23,012 bases of DNA, from positions 1 to 23,012 of IMG/VR virus record IMGVR_UViG_3300031656_000040; one strand, given 5' to 3'. The notes beneath the pieces are model-generated. The model did not search any database and was not told the DNA's origin. It saw nothing but the letters and a program-made list of their open reading frames with translations. Made by a program: the position numbers and the translations under genes. Every line of letters starts with the position of its first letter. Positions within the stretch are counted from its first letter, which is position 1. Positions 7,099 to 14,149 of the stretch are shown here, one piece after another. This DNA is from a virus.

Positions 7099-7350
7099 TT
7101 AAATATCGGGATTATCCTTTCTCCATTGAACTCGTTTTGCGAGCTGCATTTTTCTTCTTTTGATTACGGATGGTTTTAGGAATTCTTTCCGAGCTTTAAG
7201 CTCCTCCAATTTACCACTATCCTTCATCTTCTTTTTGAATAATCTAAGTGCTGGTTCTAAGTTACCACCGATTACCTTTACAGCCAATGCTGCGCCAGGA
7301 ATCATCATATCATTTGTTGTAACTCGTTTGTTCTTACGTTTCTCTTGCAT
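7099..7350 (-). CDS. rpsU: Phage-encoded ribosomal protein bS21
   Basis: Residues 24-77 align well with bacterial S21: VKVIGGNLEPALRLFKKKMK then DSGKLEELKARKEFLKPSVI and KRRKMQLAKR. This matches the E. coli pattern VKV...ALRRFKR...G.L.E.RRRE...KP...KR. It is 83 residues against about 65-71 usually, with a basic N-terminal extension (MQEKRKNKRVTTNDMM); in-frame ATGs at 7308 and 7305 would give a normal-length protein. S21 binds the 30S platform near the anti-Shine-Dalgarno and affects initiation, and phage copies are known. It lies alone between a terminator and a box on each side, inside the prohead module. Unlike its neighbours it has no evident Shine-Dalgarno before ATG 7350. I infer a role in favouring late phage mRNA. 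Confidence 0.88.
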   Translation of the reverse strand: MQEKRKNKRVTTNDMMIPGAALAVKVIGGNLEPALRLFKKKMKDSGKLEELKARKEFLKPSVIKRRKMQLAKRVQWRKDNPDI

Positions 7351-7364
7351 ATATTTGTTTTGTG

Positions 7365-7402
7365 AAATAAAAATACACCCATCAAACTAATGACAGGTGT
7401 AT
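7365..7402 (-). terminator. Terminator-like stem-loop in the bS21 leader
   Basis: Minus strand ATACACCTGTCA-TTAGTT-TGATGGGTGTAT can form a 12-bp stem with two G-T pairs, followed by TTTTTATTT. It fits an intrinsic terminator for the gene at 7430-8017, but its first base overlaps the ATATTTATA box at 7402-7409. A transcript starting from that box would begin inside the stem and could not form it completely. Confidence 0.75.
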
Positions 7403-7409
7403 ATAAATA
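7402..7409 (-). promoter_or_regulatory. ATATTTATA box, 51 nt before bS21
   Basis: Perfect printed-strand TATAAATA abutting the terminator stem. It would give the S21 gene its own transcript. Confidence 0.5.
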
Positions 7410-7429
7410 TGATTTTTTATTTATTAAAA

Positions 7430-8017
7430 TTACTTTATTGGTAAAGTTCCGTACTTTTTAAATAAACTTAATAAACTTTTGTTTAAATCTTTAATGAAAT
7501 TCATTTTGTTTTTATTTAAACTTGCGTTATTATCACCTAATAAAGGTAACAGTCCTGATTTTTGTATTCTATCACCAACTAACTTATTGTTTAAGAATGC
7601 TATTTTACTTTTAGCCTCATTAACTGATTCAGAAAACATCTTTATAATGTTCTTTTGTGATTTATTTCCATCGTTACCAGCTAATGCTGATACAAACTCC
7701 ATACGTTCCTTCATCTTTCCTTTTGCTACATACGATAAAAGACCCTTAGCGTTTAAGTTATTAGTATCAATGAATGTCTGAACTGCATCCTTACGAGTTC
7801 CAGTGTATTTTGAAATACTTAATGCTTCTACTGATGCTGATTCATTTACTGATTCATTAGTTTCACTTAAATCATCAATTGCATCTTTCATCATTCCGAA
7901 AATCTTACCAAATGCTTTTTGGTCAGTTGCATCTAATTTTTTGATTTCTTTTAAGTGTTTCTTTACCAATTGAGATAAGTCAACTGAAATATCCTGTAAT
8001 ATATCTGTTTTATTCAT
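7430..8017 (-). CDS. Modular prohead-region protein with SVNE sites (195 aa)
   Basis: No named family is recognised. The protein falls into three blocks separated by gp21-like sites. Block one is a charged helical segment, residues 1-59, ending ETNESVNE|S. Block two is 60-134, with ALSISKYTGTRKDAVQTFID and ending FSESVNE|A. Block three is the basic tail 135-195 (SKIAFLNNKLVGDRIQKSG..., ending KKYGTLPIK). The same ESVNE linker separates the blocks of the next gene upstream (8022-10058), which ends only 4 bases before this start. The pair looks like two parts of one polyprotein-like set. AGGA precedes the ATG. I infer that it is prohead cargo processed by the protease at 10074-10688; no enzymatic motif is seen. 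Confidence 0.75.
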   Translation of the reverse strand: MNKTDILQDISVDLSQLVKKHLKEIKKLDATDQKAFGKIFGMMKDAIDDLSETNESVNESASVEALSISKYTGTRKDAVQTFIDTNNLNAKGLLSYVAKGKMKERMEFVSALAGNDGNKSQKNIIKMFSESVNEAKSKIAFLNNKLVGDRIQKSGLLPLLGDNNASLNKNKMNFIKDLNKSLLSLFKKYGTLPIK

Positions 8018-8021
8018 AATG

Positions 8022-10058
8022 TTATCCTATTTTTTTTAATGAGTTAGTTTGTGTTGCCATCCAATCACTTCCAGTCAATCCAGCCATCTTAGATGCCTTC
8101 TTAATAGCCTCTACTGTATTTCTAGCCTTTACTTTGTATTTCTTTTTAGGGTCTAATTTAACACCACTAAGAGTCATTGCTGCGAAACTCATTTCCCACA
8201 TAGCAAATCCTTCGTTTAATTTGTCGAACTTCAATTGCTCTTCTTTTAATGAAGTTACAACCTCACCACGCTCAGATGCTTCTAATTCAGCCAATGTCAT
8301 TTTCATTTTCATTAACTTAGATGATGGTAATGTTCCAATGTTACTTACCATACTAGCTAATTTCATTGAAGGTTCTGATTTCTCTGATTCCTCTAACTCC
8401 TTTAATGTCATTTTCATTTTCATTAACTTAGATGATGGTAAATCACCAAGACCAATTGATTCTTTTATTAAATCTTTTAATTTCATTGTGTTTCCTATTT
8501 CGTTTACTGATTCTTTCATTTTATTTGCTTCTAACTCTATCATCTTTTTGATTTTAGATGGAAGTTTTTTATCAAAGAATTTCACGTTACCTTTGTTATC
8601 TATATGTGCTATATTTTTAAAATCACCATTTTCTTCTACTGCTTTATTATAGATAGTGATACCATTTCCTTTTCTTGCCATACCGATATCATATGCAACT
8701 GCTTCATTTACGGCTTCATTCTGAATCTTACCACTCATTGCTTTGATTAACTTAGCTACTAACTTACCGTTTTCATTATCCTTTATCTTATGTGCTCTAC
8801 CTGATTGATTCTTAAACTTCTCATTTGTTCTAATGAATAATATATTACCCTCTTCAGTTTGTAACATAAAATCACCACCACCCATATGTTTTAATTCAGA
8901 ATGTGGTAATTTTCCTTTACAAGCATTAACAAAATCAGTATCTACATATAAGGTATCATTACTTTTCCAAACATTCTTAGAACCCTCATTTACTGATTCG
9001 TATCTGAAGTCCTGATTAGCCATTGATTTTTCTGATTTGATTGCCAACAACCCCTGCTTTGATTTAGGAATTTTTAATTGCTTAATTGCTTTTAACTTTG
9101 CATCCCATAAATCTTTACCTTCTATCTTATGTTGTTTATTATTATAGAATGCGATGAACTTAGTTTCATTTACTGATTCATTCGATTTAACTTTCTTACT
9201 CAATGCTTTTAATTTCATTAGTTCTTTTTTTAATAACTTATCAGTACCACGCTCAATACCCCAATTGAATGATGCACTAAATAATTGATACCAAGGTAAT
9301 GTTCCGTATGCTTTACCGAATGCTGATGTATTTATCCAATAAATATAATGTTCAGCCATTTCTTTTGAAAGTTTAATTCCCTCTACTTCCTTAGATTTAC
9401 CTGCGGCAACTAATTTAAGTAATTTTACAGCTGATACTCTTCCTTCGTTAACTACTGATTCTTTAGCGAATTCTTTAGCGTTTTCTTTATCATCAGAATC
9501 TACATCCTTAACTGGGAATGTTTCACCATCAACTTCGAATGAATCACTACCATTTGCGATTGCCTTTGCTCTTGCAGCACCAAATTCATTCCCTTCATCT
9601 AAATCACTATCACCATTATGGATTTCATAATACTTTCCAAGAACTTCACCAATCTCATCATAAGATGATTCCATACGTTGTTGTAATGTTGCAACTTCGG
9701 TAAGCGTTTTTTCAAATACTCTATATGATTCATTCATTCTCTTCATATGACGAGAAACGGTTACACCATCGAACCAATCACCAGTCTCTTTGATAGTTAC
9801 CTTATTAGCAACCTCAACTAAACCTTTGATAGAATTACACACTTCCTTTAATTCACTTTTTCTGTAAATAGATTCACCAAACTTCTTATACTGTTTAACA
9901 GCTTCTAAGAATACTTCACGTTGTTCGGATGTAAATTCATCACTCTCTTTAGATTGTTCATCTTGCTCCTTTACAAACGATGTTGCGTATGGGTCTGAAT
10001 AAACTTTACCCACAGTTGGGTTCATTGCTTCATTCAATAAGTCTTTTAGTTTTTTCAT
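8022..10058 (-). CDS. Bead-like modular protein with repeated VNE sites (678 aa)
   Basis: No named family is recognised. It begins MKKLKDLLNE|AMNP, like a T4 capsid-targeting peptide. The long first part (11-205) is helical. After it come small blocks bounded by near-identical sites: SVVNE205|G, SVNE298|T, SVNE358|G, AVNE452|A, SVNE520|I and KLNE616|G, giving pieces of about 93, 60, 94, 68, 96 and 62 residues. The blocks differ from one another (299-358 has KFIAFYNNKQHKIEGKDLWD; 617-678 has FAMWEMSFAAMTLSGVKLDP). Residues 525-533 restart with MKLKDLIKE, another targeting-like peptide, with its own Shine-Dalgarno. Two copies of LPSSKLMKMKMTL lie at 540-552 and 577-589. The gene lies directly after the prohead protease. 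I infer a packaged polyprotein cut into beads; a plain structural protein with linker motifs is the alternative. Confidence 0.8.
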   Translation of the reverse strand: MKKLKDLLNEAMNPTVGKVYSDPYATSFVKEQDEQSKESDEFTSEQREVFLEAVKQYKKFGESIYRKSELKEVCNSIKGLVEVANKVTIKETGDWFDGVTVSRHMKRMNESYRVFEKTLTEVATLQQRMESSYDEIGEVLGKYYEIHNGDSDLDEGNEFGAARAKAIANGSDSFEVDGETFPVKDVDSDDKENAKEFAKESVVNEGRVSAVKLLKLVAAGKSKEVEGIKLSKEMAEHYIYWINTSAFGKAYGTLPWYQLFSASFNWGIERGTDKLLKKELMKLKALSKKVKSNESVNETKFIAFYNNKQHKIEGKDLWDAKLKAIKQLKIPKSKQGLLAIKSEKSMANQDFRYESVNEGSKNVWKSNDTLYVDTDFVNACKGKLPHSELKHMGGGDFMLQTEEGNILFIRTNEKFKNQSGRAHKIKDNENGKLVAKLIKAMSGKIQNEAVNEAVAYDIGMARKGNGITIYNKAVEENGDFKNIAHIDNKGNVKFFDKKLPSKIKKMIELEANKMKESVNEIGNTMKLKDLIKESIGLGDLPSSKLMKMKMTLKELEESEKSEPSMKLASMVSNIGTLPSSKLMKMKMTLAELEASERGEVVTSLKEEQLKFDKLNEGFAMWEMSFAAMTLSGVKLDPKKKYKVKARNTVEAIKKASKMAGLTGSDWMATQTNSLKKIG
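8293..8441. repeat. 38-bp perfect direct repeat in the modular gene
   Basis: AATGTCATTTTCATTTTCAT onward is identical at 8293-8330 and 8404-8441, 111 bp (37 codons) apart. It encodes the doubled PSSKLMKMKMTL element. Confidence 0.88.
8484..8496 (-). promoter_or_regulatory. Internal ribosome binding site and ATG (codon 525 of the modular gene)
   Basis: Minus strand AGGAAACACAATG places an AGGAA Shine-Dalgarno 5 bases before the in-frame ATG at 8486. The protein from here begins MKLKDLIKESIGLGDLPSSK, like a fresh N-terminus. It could yield a separate 154-residue product (8022-8486), or mark an old fusion of two genes. Confidence 0.45.
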
Positions 10059-10073
10059 TGTATTACCTAAGTT

Positions 10074-10688
10074 TTATATTGTACAAACACCATCAATTTC
10101 ACAGATGATGTCACGTACTAATGTATTAATTTTTTTATATGATTTTGTAGAACCCCTTTTTACGGATTCATTAACAGGTCTCATAAATGCACCATGTGTT
10201 GATGGGTTCGATACGAAATCCCAACAGATTAAATCAAAATCAGCATCAACTGTAACCGTTCCATTATCAGATGATTCTTTAACTGAACCTAATCCCCTAG
10301 ATGATATACCAACCGTACATCCTGCTTCTAACAGTTCTTTAAGGATATTTCCTGATGGAGTTTTTAGTATCTCTACCTTTCCAATTACATCATTACCTTC
10401 CCACCATATATCACGTATGATATGAGATGTATTTTTTAATTCTATTACAGATGCATCTGGATGGTCTAACTCACCGAATGCTCTATTTTCTTTTACTTCT
10501 CTACCCATATACTTCTTTACTTCTCGTTTGAGAATTTCAGTTGGATAGATTCTTCCGTTTTGGTTTTCTGCTTCAGAACGTTGTAATACACCTTCAACTA
10601 TTAAACGACCATTGTTCTTTGACATGGATTCGTTAAGTTGATTCGGCGTTATACTAAACGGTATTATATCTACTAATAGTTTACTCAT
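10074..10688 (-). CDS. 21: Prohead maturation protease, T4 gp21-like (serine protease)
   Basis: The 204-residue protein matches the herpes-assemblin-like prohead protease fold. The segment NGRIYPTEIL is at 44-53, the catalytic-His block AFGELDHPD at 70-78 (His76), and the catalytic-Ser block TVGISSRGLGSV at 125-136 (Ser129/130). A DFDLICWDFVSNPS block is at 150-163. T4 gp21 cuts the scaffold, capsid and internal proteins after Glu in L/I-x-E sites and also cuts itself. Here QLNE20|S and PVNE174|S near the two ends fit self-processing. The gene lies between a 45-residue gene (overlap TAATG) and the modular protein (8022-10058), whose many VNE sites would be natural substrates. The catalytic assignments rest on motif recognition only. 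Confidence 0.93.
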   Translation of the reverse strand: MSKLLVDIIPFSITPNQLNESMSKNNGRLIVEGVLQRSEAENQNGRIYPTEILKREVKKYMGREVKENRAFGELDHPDASVIELKNTSHIIRDIWWEGNDVIGKVEILKTPSGNILKELLEAGCTVGISSRGLGSVKESSDNGTVTVDADFDLICWDFVSNPSTHGAFMRPVNESVKRGSTKSYKKINTLVRDIICEIDGVCTI

Positions 10689-10825
10689 TATTTATCCCAC
10701 ACTTTTCGTTTCTTATATAAATCAAACATAATTTGCGCAACCTCATATCTAATAAGTAGTCTGATATCTTCCAAATCCTTATTTGAAAGTGCTTCTTTAA
10801 TGATTTTTTTCTTTTTTGGAATCAT
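10688..10825 (-). CDS. 45-residue head-module protein
   Basis: This short frame is MIPKKKKIIKEALSNKDLED followed by IRLLIRYEVAQIMFDLYKKR and KVWDK. Its ATG overlaps the upstream stop as ATGA (10822-10825), and its own stop overlaps the protease start as TAATG (10688-10690). Overlaps at both ends show tight translational coupling and make it very likely a real gene. It has a basic N-terminus followed by an amphipathic helix, with no metal or catalytic motif. In T4 the small core proteins gp67 and gp68 occupy this place between portal and protease, but gp67 is acidic and I see no clear similarity. A small prohead component is a reasonable guess. Confidence 0.78.
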   Translation of the reverse strand: MIPKKKKIIKEALSNKDLEDIRLLIRYEVAQIMFDLYKKRKVWDK

Positions 10826-11310
10826 GAGCTCAACTCTTTTAGTTTATGTGCTACTTTTAACAACCTTTCAGAGATTTTACCAAATCGCTGTTGAGTTGAT
10901 TTCCAATACTGACCAGTATGTACTCCAGCTTCAGTCTTTAACTTAGTATTCTGATTAACTATACGTTCCATTTCGAACATCATACGGTTAATCTTTTTAA
11001 TAGAATCATTTACCTTCTGGTAATCCTTTCTACTATCATCCTTCTTATACTCCTTATAAGATATCTCATTTATCTTAGCTTCTAACTTATCCTCTAAAGA
11101 TTCCATTGTTTTAATGTTCTTTTTAGATTTTTTAGATTTCTTATACCCCAAAACCTCAACGTGGTCTGTATCTAACTCATCCTCATCGGTATCTTTAGCA
11201 AATACGTTTGGTGATTTAATAGCCCCAGCACCACCATCAATGTTAGCAGTAACATTAGCTTCTTCTATCTCATCGAACTTATCGTTCATTTCTTTTAGTA
11301 AACTTTTCAT
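10822..11310 (-). CDS. Head-region coiled-coil protein of unknown function (162 aa)
   Basis: The start at 11310 overlaps the upstream stop as TAATG, with AGGA upstream. The protein begins MKSLLKEMNDKFDEIEEANV, then has a Gly-rich stretch (NIDGGAGAIKSPNVFAKDTD), an acidic stretch, and a basic one (GYKKSKKSKKN). A long helical C-terminal half follows: ISYKEYKKDDSRKDYQKVND, then INRMMFEMERIVNQNTKLKT and ISERLLKVAHKLKEL. LLKE|M and KINE|I could be protease sites. I recall proteins of this composition between portal and protease in marine T4-type phages, but no assigned function. It is coupled to its neighbours on both sides, so a role in prohead assembly is likely. Confidence 0.8.
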   Translation of the reverse strand: MKSLLKEMNDKFDEIEEANVTANIDGGAGAIKSPNVFAKDTDEDELDTDHVEVLGYKKSKKSKKNIKTMESLEDKLEAKINEISYKEYKKDDSRKDYQKVNDSIKKINRMMFEMERIVNQNTKLKTEAGVHTGQYWKSTQQRFGKISERLLKVAHKLKELSS

Positions 11311-12155
11311 TAAAATGTCCTTTTTAATTCGTCATACAATTCATTATAACGTAATAATGATAAGATTTGAGATTCAGTTATAGTTTTTGATGTCTTTACC
11401 TTAGTAATTAATCGTACAACTTCATTTATCTTAATATTAGTAACTTTATCCGTTATATTCACAGCCTTTATACCTTTCGTTAATAAAGTACATTCTTTTA
11501 TAACGAAATTCTTTAATTTCACAGAATTATCAATAGAATTGATATATTCCTTTAAAATAGATTGTTGTTTATCCGATAAATGTGTATATTTGTTGTTAAA
11601 ACTATCAACTAACATTTTCCATGCAAGTAATCTAATTTCTTTAGGTTGTTTTGCGTAATCTTCGTTTATAGAAGTTACTACTGATGATTCATCAACCGAT
11701 TTCCCAGTCAAATGTTCCATCAAAGTTGATTTACATTCAACATATTCCTTTGGATTATCTGAATTAGCGTATTCAAACAACTTATAGATGGATGCGTTCT
11801 CTTTATAGTTACTAACTCTATAGTTAAAGAAGTCCTCAAGTACAAATGCACTCTTAATATCTTTAATTAAATTGTATTTTTGCTTATTCAATACAGCTGA
11901 GGTTAGTTTAACTCGCTCTTTAATAATAATATTAAGAAATTCACTAGCCTTATACTCGGTTGTAAAGGTTTCTTTGATAGCCGATTGATATAATCTCAAT
12001 TCTTTTGCTAAATCCGTATTTTTACTAAAATGCGTTCTAATAATAGAAGTCGCCTTAGAATCTCTGTTATTTAACGTATCATTTGCAATCTGTCTTACAA
12101 GTAATTCAAATAGAATACCTGTATTTTTATACTTACTATGTTTCATTTTCTTCAT
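11310..12155 (-). CDS. Head-region protein of unknown function (281 aa)
   Basis: The gene lies between portal and protease and starts its transcript behind the box at 12197. AAGG precedes the ATG. The protein begins MKKMKHSKYKNTGILFELLV, then RQIANDTLNN, and is almost entirely helical and charged (KELRLYQSAIKETFTTEYKA, RLLAWKMLVDSFNNKYTHLS). It has two acidic-helix blocks and a C-terminus containing TITE|SQILSLLRYNELYDEL. The KNTGILFELLVRQI opening is familiar to me from uncharacterised proteins at this position in marine T4-type phages. No transmembrane segment, P-loop or metal site is seen. Its stop overlaps the next start as TAATG. A scaffold or core accessory is the likeliest role, by position only. 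Confidence 0.82.
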   Translation of the reverse strand: MKKMKHSKYKNTGILFELLVRQIANDTLNNRDSKATSIIRTHFSKNTDLAKELRLYQSAIKETFTTEYKASEFLNIIIKERVKLTSAVLNKQKYNLIKDIKSAFVLEDFFNYRVSNYKENASIYKLFEYANSDNPKEYVECKSTLMEHLTGKSVDESSVVTSINEDYAKQPKEIRLLAWKMLVDSFNNKYTHLSDKQQSILKEYINSIDNSVKLKNFVIKECTLLTKGIKAVNITDKVTNIKINEVVRLITKVKTSKTITESQILSLLRYNELYDELKRTF

Positions 12156-12196
12156 GAGTGCCTTCTATTTTCGGTAGAGTCTAATATACGTTTAAC

Positions 12197-12204
12197 TATA
12201 AATA
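12197..12204 (-). promoter_or_regulatory. ATATTTATA box, 41 nt before the 281-aa head gene
   Basis: Perfect printed-strand TATAAATA in the 51-base gap after the portal gene, in the same orientation as the others. Confidence 0.5.
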
Positions 12205-12206
12205 TC

Positions 12207-14084
12207 TTAATTATCAGAATCCATTATGTTTTTCTCATCTAATAATGGAGATTCTATAATACCATCATCAATTTTTAAAGATTCTGTGATTATTTTATTT
12301 GATTTTACTTTCATTCTCATCTGATTTAACATTGATTTAGTAGCCTTTGCATTTACTACCTCATTTGCGTTATAACCATTTGAACTTTCTGCTTTTATAC
12401 TAATACTTTTGTTACCAAGTGGGTCTCTACCAAATGGGGATTTATCCTTCCCATAAGTATTACCCTCTTTAGGTCTACCAGCACCTTCATAACCACCCTC
12501 TGGTGTTTCAGATTCAATTTGTGGTTGAGAAGCTTCCCCATCTGATGATTGGCTTACAGTAGCAAGGTCATGTGGAGTTCCGAATGATTCACCAGTCTTA
12601 ATCGGGTCATTACCCTCACTCTCAATCTGTTCTTGTCTGAATCCTAATTTAAGGTCATTAATAACCTTCATCTGCTCAGCCTTCCACTCATCATCACTCA
12701 TATTGAAAATGTTTTTATACATCCATTCTTGTGATACCATTTTAAGGTCTTTTAAATCCCTTACCAATGAAGCTTTCTCACTCCATAAGTTTGCTTTCTC
12801 TTGCTCATATATAATAGATGGAGTTGTTAACTCCAATTCAAAGTTTACTAACTCTGCATCTTCATAACCCTGTGAGTATAAGTGAACTATTGCAATCTTA
12901 GTTAATTCTGATAATACAATCTTTTGAATTCTCTCTACTGAACGAGCGAATCTGATATCTTGTTGTGCTAACGTAGCCTTTCCATCTACACCCTCATCGT
13001 ATCCAATAAATGCCTTTGGAACTTTAAGTGCTGCTAACATTCTATTCTTTAAATATTCGATATCATCAATACCACCGAATTCCATACCACTAAGAGAGTC
13101 AATCTCAGTACCACTTTGCCCACCTCTTACAGGTAAGTAATAATCCTCTAGCATATTCTGCATATTGAATTTTAAGTTGTACTCACCAGTCTCTTCATCT
13201 ATATATGGAACTTTCTTCATTTGTTCAATGATGTTTGCCATATAAGTATCTACCTCAGCAGGTGGGATGTTACCAATATCAATTTTGAATATTCTCTTTT
13301 CAGGTGCTCTCATAATTCTGTGAATCATCATCGCATCTTCCATAAGAACTAATTGCTTCCAAGTCTTTCTTGCACCTTCTAATAACGAACGACCGTAAGG
13401 TAGAAAGTTTGTATCAGTTAATAATCTGAAATGTGCTACTTGAAATGATTCTAAGAATTTAGAATCGGTTTGATGAGCGCCTCTAGTTGTGTTTTGCTCA
13501 TCTACTTCGAATCGTACTGAATATGGGTTATCTAAATCATATCCCTCTTCTCTACGAGTTTCATATACCGATAGTGGTTGTGCGTTTACTACACCCAATT
13601 CATCATCTATATCTAAATACAAATAATAATCACCATACTTATCCATACCACGAACCCACGACCATAAATTGAATTCAATATTCAATACATCGTAAAATAA
13701 ATTGTGTAATGTTTTCTTTAACTTCTCATCTGATGATTTAATTCTAAGAACATCACCCATATCATTTTTAAGAGTTGATTCATCTGAATATATATCCAAT
13801 ATCGATGAGATAATAGAATCTTTATCCATTGCTTCATAATCAGAATACAATTCTAATTTATTTGCATGATATGCGAATCGTTCGTTATACGTTTGCCAAT
13901 TCTTTCTAGAATTAGAACCATGTAATCTACCGTACTTATCGTACCCTTTCGAACTACCACCAGCACCGGCGCTTTGTAGTTTCGATGAATCCACTACTTT
14001 TATTTTATTCTTACCAACACGTCGTACAACGACTTGAGTTGAGAATAATTTCCTTAATCTACTGTATAATGAGTTATCTGCCAT
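12207..14084 (-). CDS. 20: Portal vertex protein, T4 gp20 family
   Basis: The 625-residue protein carries gp20 hallmarks. These include ARKTWKQLVLMEDAMMIHRI then MRAPEKRIFKIDIGNIP (about 236-272), and YLKNRMLAALKVPKAFIGYD with ATLAQQDIRFARSVERIQK further on. The dodecameric portal nucleates the prohead, docks the terminase and conducts DNA. The C-terminal 130 residues are low-complexity and Gly/Ser/Glu-rich, and end with a tail containing IITE|SLKIDD, a gp21-like site. T4 gp20 is not known to me to be processed, so this may be a decoy or a real difference. It is longer than T4 gp20 (524) mainly through this tail. No clear Shine-Dalgarno precedes ATG 14084. It sits between terminase and the head accessory genes, as in T4. 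Confidence 0.95.
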   Translation of the reverse strand: MADNSLYSRLRKLFSTQVVVRRVGKNKIKVVDSSKLQSAGAGGSSKGYDKYGRLHGSNSRKNWQTYNERFAYHANKLELYSDYEAMDKDSIISSILDIYSDESTLKNDMGDVLRIKSSDEKLKKTLHNLFYDVLNIEFNLWSWVRGMDKYGDYYLYLDIDDELGVVNAQPLSVYETRREEGYDLDNPYSVRFEVDEQNTTRGAHQTDSKFLESFQVAHFRLLTDTNFLPYGRSLLEGARKTWKQLVLMEDAMMIHRIMRAPEKRIFKIDIGNIPPAEVDTYMANIIEQMKKVPYIDEETGEYNLKFNMQNMLEDYYLPVRGGQSGTEIDSLSGMEFGGIDDIEYLKNRMLAALKVPKAFIGYDEGVDGKATLAQQDIRFARSVERIQKIVLSELTKIAIVHLYSQGYEDAELVNFELELTTPSIIYEQEKANLWSEKASLVRDLKDLKMVSQEWMYKNIFNMSDDEWKAEQMKVINDLKLGFRQEQIESEGNDPIKTGESFGTPHDLATVSQSSDGEASQPQIESETPEGGYEGAGRPKEGNTYGKDKSPFGRDPLGNKSISIKAESSNGYNANEVVNAKATKSMLNQMRMKVKSNKIITESLKIDDGIIESPLLDEKNIMDSDN

Positions 14085-14113
14085 AATTGTTTGTGTATAT
14101 ACTTCTTATAATT

Positions 14114-14121
14114 TATAAATA
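14114..14121 (-). promoter_or_regulatory. ATATTTATA box, 29 nt before the portal gene
   Basis: Perfect printed-strand TATAAATA in the 65-base gap between terminase and portal. Confidence 0.52.
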
Positions 14122-14149
14122 TACGAAAAATATTTTATATATCCTAATT

